64,000 bases of DNA, taken from Streptomyces barringtoniae. Lineage in GTDB: Bacteria > Actinomycetota > Actinomycetes > Streptomycetales > Streptomycetaceae. How positions within the stretch are numbered: the stretch's first letter is position 1; each line of letters opens with the position of its first letter. This document shows positions 62,626 to 64,000 of the stretch, in pieces. The stretch covers positions 186,001 to 250,000 of the forward strand of contig NZ_JAJHNP010000002.1 of NCBI RefSeq assembly GCF_020819595.1. The letters are read 5' to 3'. A program made the translations under genes and the position numbers. The notes under the pieces are model-generated. The model was not told where the DNA came from. It saw nothing but the letters and a program-made list of their open reading frames with translations, and did no database searches.

Positions 62626-63510
62626 ATGCAGACGAACATTCCGCCACGGAGCACGATTCGACTGACCCGCCGGGGCAGACTCGTCCTCGTCGTGGCCGGC
62701 GCCGTCGTGGCCGGTACCGCCGTGGCGATGCCGCTGCTGATGCTGAACGGCGGATCCGAGCAGACACCGTCCGCCGCGCTGGTCGTCCCGGAGGGCTGGC
62801 GTGCGAGCCAGGTGTACGACGCGATCGACAAGGCCCTCCGGCTGCCTGCCGGAAGCACGCGCAGGTCCGTGGGGAAGGCCGGTCTGAAGCTGCCGGGTGA
62901 TGCCGCGGGCAACCCGGAGGGCTATCTCTTCCCGGCAACGTACCCCCTGCAGAAGGGAGCGACGTCCGAGTCCCTGCTGCGCTTCATGGTCGACACCGCC
63001 GACAGCAAGCTCAGCGCGGCGCCGATCGCGGCCGGGGCGCAGCGCAACGCGATGAACGTCTACCAGACCGTCACCGTCGCCAGCATCGTCCAGGCCGAGG
63101 CCGCGACCAAGGAGGACATGGGCAGGGTCGCCCGGGTCGTCTTCAACCGGCTGAAGCGCGGGATGCCGCTGCAGATGGACTCGACGATCAACTACGCGCT
63201 GGACCGTAGCAGCGCCCGCACCAGCCAGGTCGGCGCCCGCATCGAGAGCCCCTACAACACCTACCAGCGCATGGGCCTGCCGCCCACACCGATCGACAAC
63301 CCCGGCGAGGACGCGATGCGTGCCGCGCTCAACCCGACGCCGGGGGACTGGCTGTACTTCGTCACGGTCAAGCCCGGAGACACCCGCTTCACCTCCGACT
63401 ACGCGACGCACATGCGCAACGTGGCGGAGTTCAACTCCCTCCACGGGGGCACGGGGCGGGCACAGGGCCCGAGTGGGAGTCCGTCCTCCCCGCGGTCCTC
63501 GGCCCGCTGA
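62626..63510 (+). CDS. MltG-like endolytic murein transglycosylase (YceG family)
   Basis: A 294-residue protein with one N-terminal membrane helix (GRLVLVVAGAVVAGTAVAMP, about 18-37) and an extracytoplasmic catalytic domain. Family signatures are NPEGYLFPATYPL near 103, the catalytic glutamate in VASIVQAEAATKEDMG near 158, MPLQMDSTINYAL near 183, and YNTYQRMGLPPTPIDNPG near 213. MltG cuts nascent glycan strands and sets their length. The protein lacks the long N-terminal extension of the main actinobacterial MltG and is probably a second copy. There is no ribosome-binding site; TATTAC lies 10-15 bases before the ATG, so a leaderless message is possible. Confidence 0.88.
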   Translation: MQTNIPPRSTIRLTRRGRLVLVVAGAVVAGTAVAMPLLMLNGGSEQTPSAALVVPEGWRASQVYDAIDKALRLPAGSTRRSVGKAGLKLPGDAAGNPEGYLFPATYPLQKGATSESLLRFMVDTADSKLSAAPIAAGAQRNAMNVYQTVTVASIVQAEAATKEDMGRVARVVFNRLKRGMPLQMDSTINYALDRSSARTSQVGARIESPYNTYQRMGLPPTPIDNPGEDAMRAALNPTPGDWLYFVTVKPGDTRFTSDYATHMRNVAEFNSLHGGTGRAQGPSGSPSSPRSSAR

Positions 63511-63522
63511 GCCGGCGGAACG

Positions 63523-64000
63523 TCACGCGGCGGCAGGCTGTTCCTCGGCCAGTAGTCGCCTGATGTCCCGGACTGCCGAGCGGCCAGCCCGGTTCGCGCC
63601 GATGGTGCTGGCCGACGGGCCGTAGCCGACGAGATGGACGCGCGGATCGGCCACCGCACGAGTGTCCTCGACCCGGATCCCGCCGCCCGGCTCGCGCAGC
63701 CGCAGCGGACGGAGATGGTCCAGTGCGGCGCGGAACCCGGTCGCCCAGAGGATCACATCGGCGGTGACGTGCCGTCCGTCTCCCCATTCCACGCCGTCCG
63801 GGGTGACCCGGTCGAACATCGGCTGCCGGTCCAGGACTCCGTCCGCGAGCCCCTGCCGGATGGCGTCGTTGAGGGGCAGCCCGGTGACCGAGACGACGCT
63901 GCGCGGGGGCAGCCCCTGGCGCACCCGCTCCTCCACCAGTGCGACGGCCGTGCGGCCCGCCTCCTGGTCGAACGGCCCCTCGCGGAACACCGGAGGCCGC
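63523..64000 (-). CDS. FAD-dependent oxidoreductase/flavin monooxygenase (partial, N-terminus off the right edge)
   Basis: The frame is open from 64000 to the stop at 63523, giving the last 158 residues. DVILWATGFRAALDHLRPLR is the conserved ATGxR/F segment of flavin-containing monooxygenases and pyridine nucleotide-disulfide reductases, and the following DPRVHLVGYGPSASTIGANR is the C-terminal FAD-binding motif. An internal methionine-like start at 63990 is not the true start because the frame continues (RPPVFREG). It would oxidise a small molecule using NADPH and FAD. The N-terminal dinucleotide motifs lie outside the window. Confidence 0.82.
   Translation of the reverse strand, partial: RPPVFREGPFDQEAGRTAVALVEERVRQGLPPRSVVSVTGLPLNDAIRQGLADGVLDRQPMFDRVTPDGVEWGDGRHVTADVILWATGFRAALDHLRPLRLREPGGGIRVEDTRAVADPRVHLVGYGPSASTIGANRAGRSAVRDIRRLLAEEQPAAA

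Overview
The window reads as chromosomal DNA of a Streptomyces or a very close relative. It is strongly GC-rich with G/C-rich third codon positions, uses many GTG and TTG starts, and carries a family set typical of that genus: a conservon operon, DUF5709, DUF6397 and DUF742 proteins, a xylose operon with a ROK repressor, twin-arginine and lipoprotein secretion signals, and a DUF3516-type helicase. I saw no rRNA or tRNA gene, CRISPR array, transposase or integrase.

Layout. 1-9.8 kb: an ATP-dependent DNA ligase (runs off the left edge), a flavoprotein reductase divergent from an XRE-cupin regulator, a three-gene quinone oxidoreductase/acyl-CoA dehydrogenase operon behind a palindromic promoter, a secreted PLC/GDPD-like protein, a secreted NAGPA-type glycosidase, a DUF779 protein and a VOC protein. 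9.9-12.2 kb: a hypothetical gene, then two decaying genes (DUF2625 and an NCS1 permease). 12.3-16.6 kb: a DedA protein, a cysteine desulfurase-like enzyme divergent from a LysR regulator, and a two-domain FKBP lipoprotein. 16.7-23.5 kb: a giant RHS/YD-repeat protein that has lost its N-terminus by recombination and whose C-terminal toxin-like tail lies in frame beyond a single amber codon. A small two-helix membrane protein, plausibly its immunity protein, follows, and gene scars (ALDH and LysR C-terminal halves) lie upstream. 23.5-29.8 kb: an aldehyde dehydrogenase with its AcoR-like regulator, a Tat-exported amidase, an acetamidase and an APC permease. 30-34.1 kb: the xylose system, xylB and a ROK regulator divergent from xylA. 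34.1-40.1 kb: a secreted phytase-like esterase, small and hypothetical genes, an MpaB-type oxygenase and a methyltransferase. 40.2-47.5 kb: an MHYT sensor followed by a conservon (histidine kinase, roadblock, DUF742, GTPase), a PPOX protein, a second roadblock paralogue and a DUF6397 protein. 47.5-52.8 kb: TesB thioesterase, a large helicase, a membrane hydrolase, type-B L31 and DUF5709. 53.4-63.5 kb: a heterodimeric ABC exporter with complementary catalytic defects, an L,D-transpeptidase lipoprotein, a secreted PNGase A-like protein, a MarR regulator divergent from a second ABC exporter with a clear operator, and an MltG-like transglycosylase. The right edge cuts a flavin-dependent oxidoreductase.

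The regulatory logic is legible at several places: palindromes overlap candidate promoters between the reductase and XRE genes, in front of the oxidoreductase operon, between xylB and xylA, and between the MarR gene and its exporter. The most unusual stretch is 16.7-23.5 kb, where a polymorphic-toxin-type RHS locus appears both truncated and interrupted by an amber codon yet keeps long open frames.
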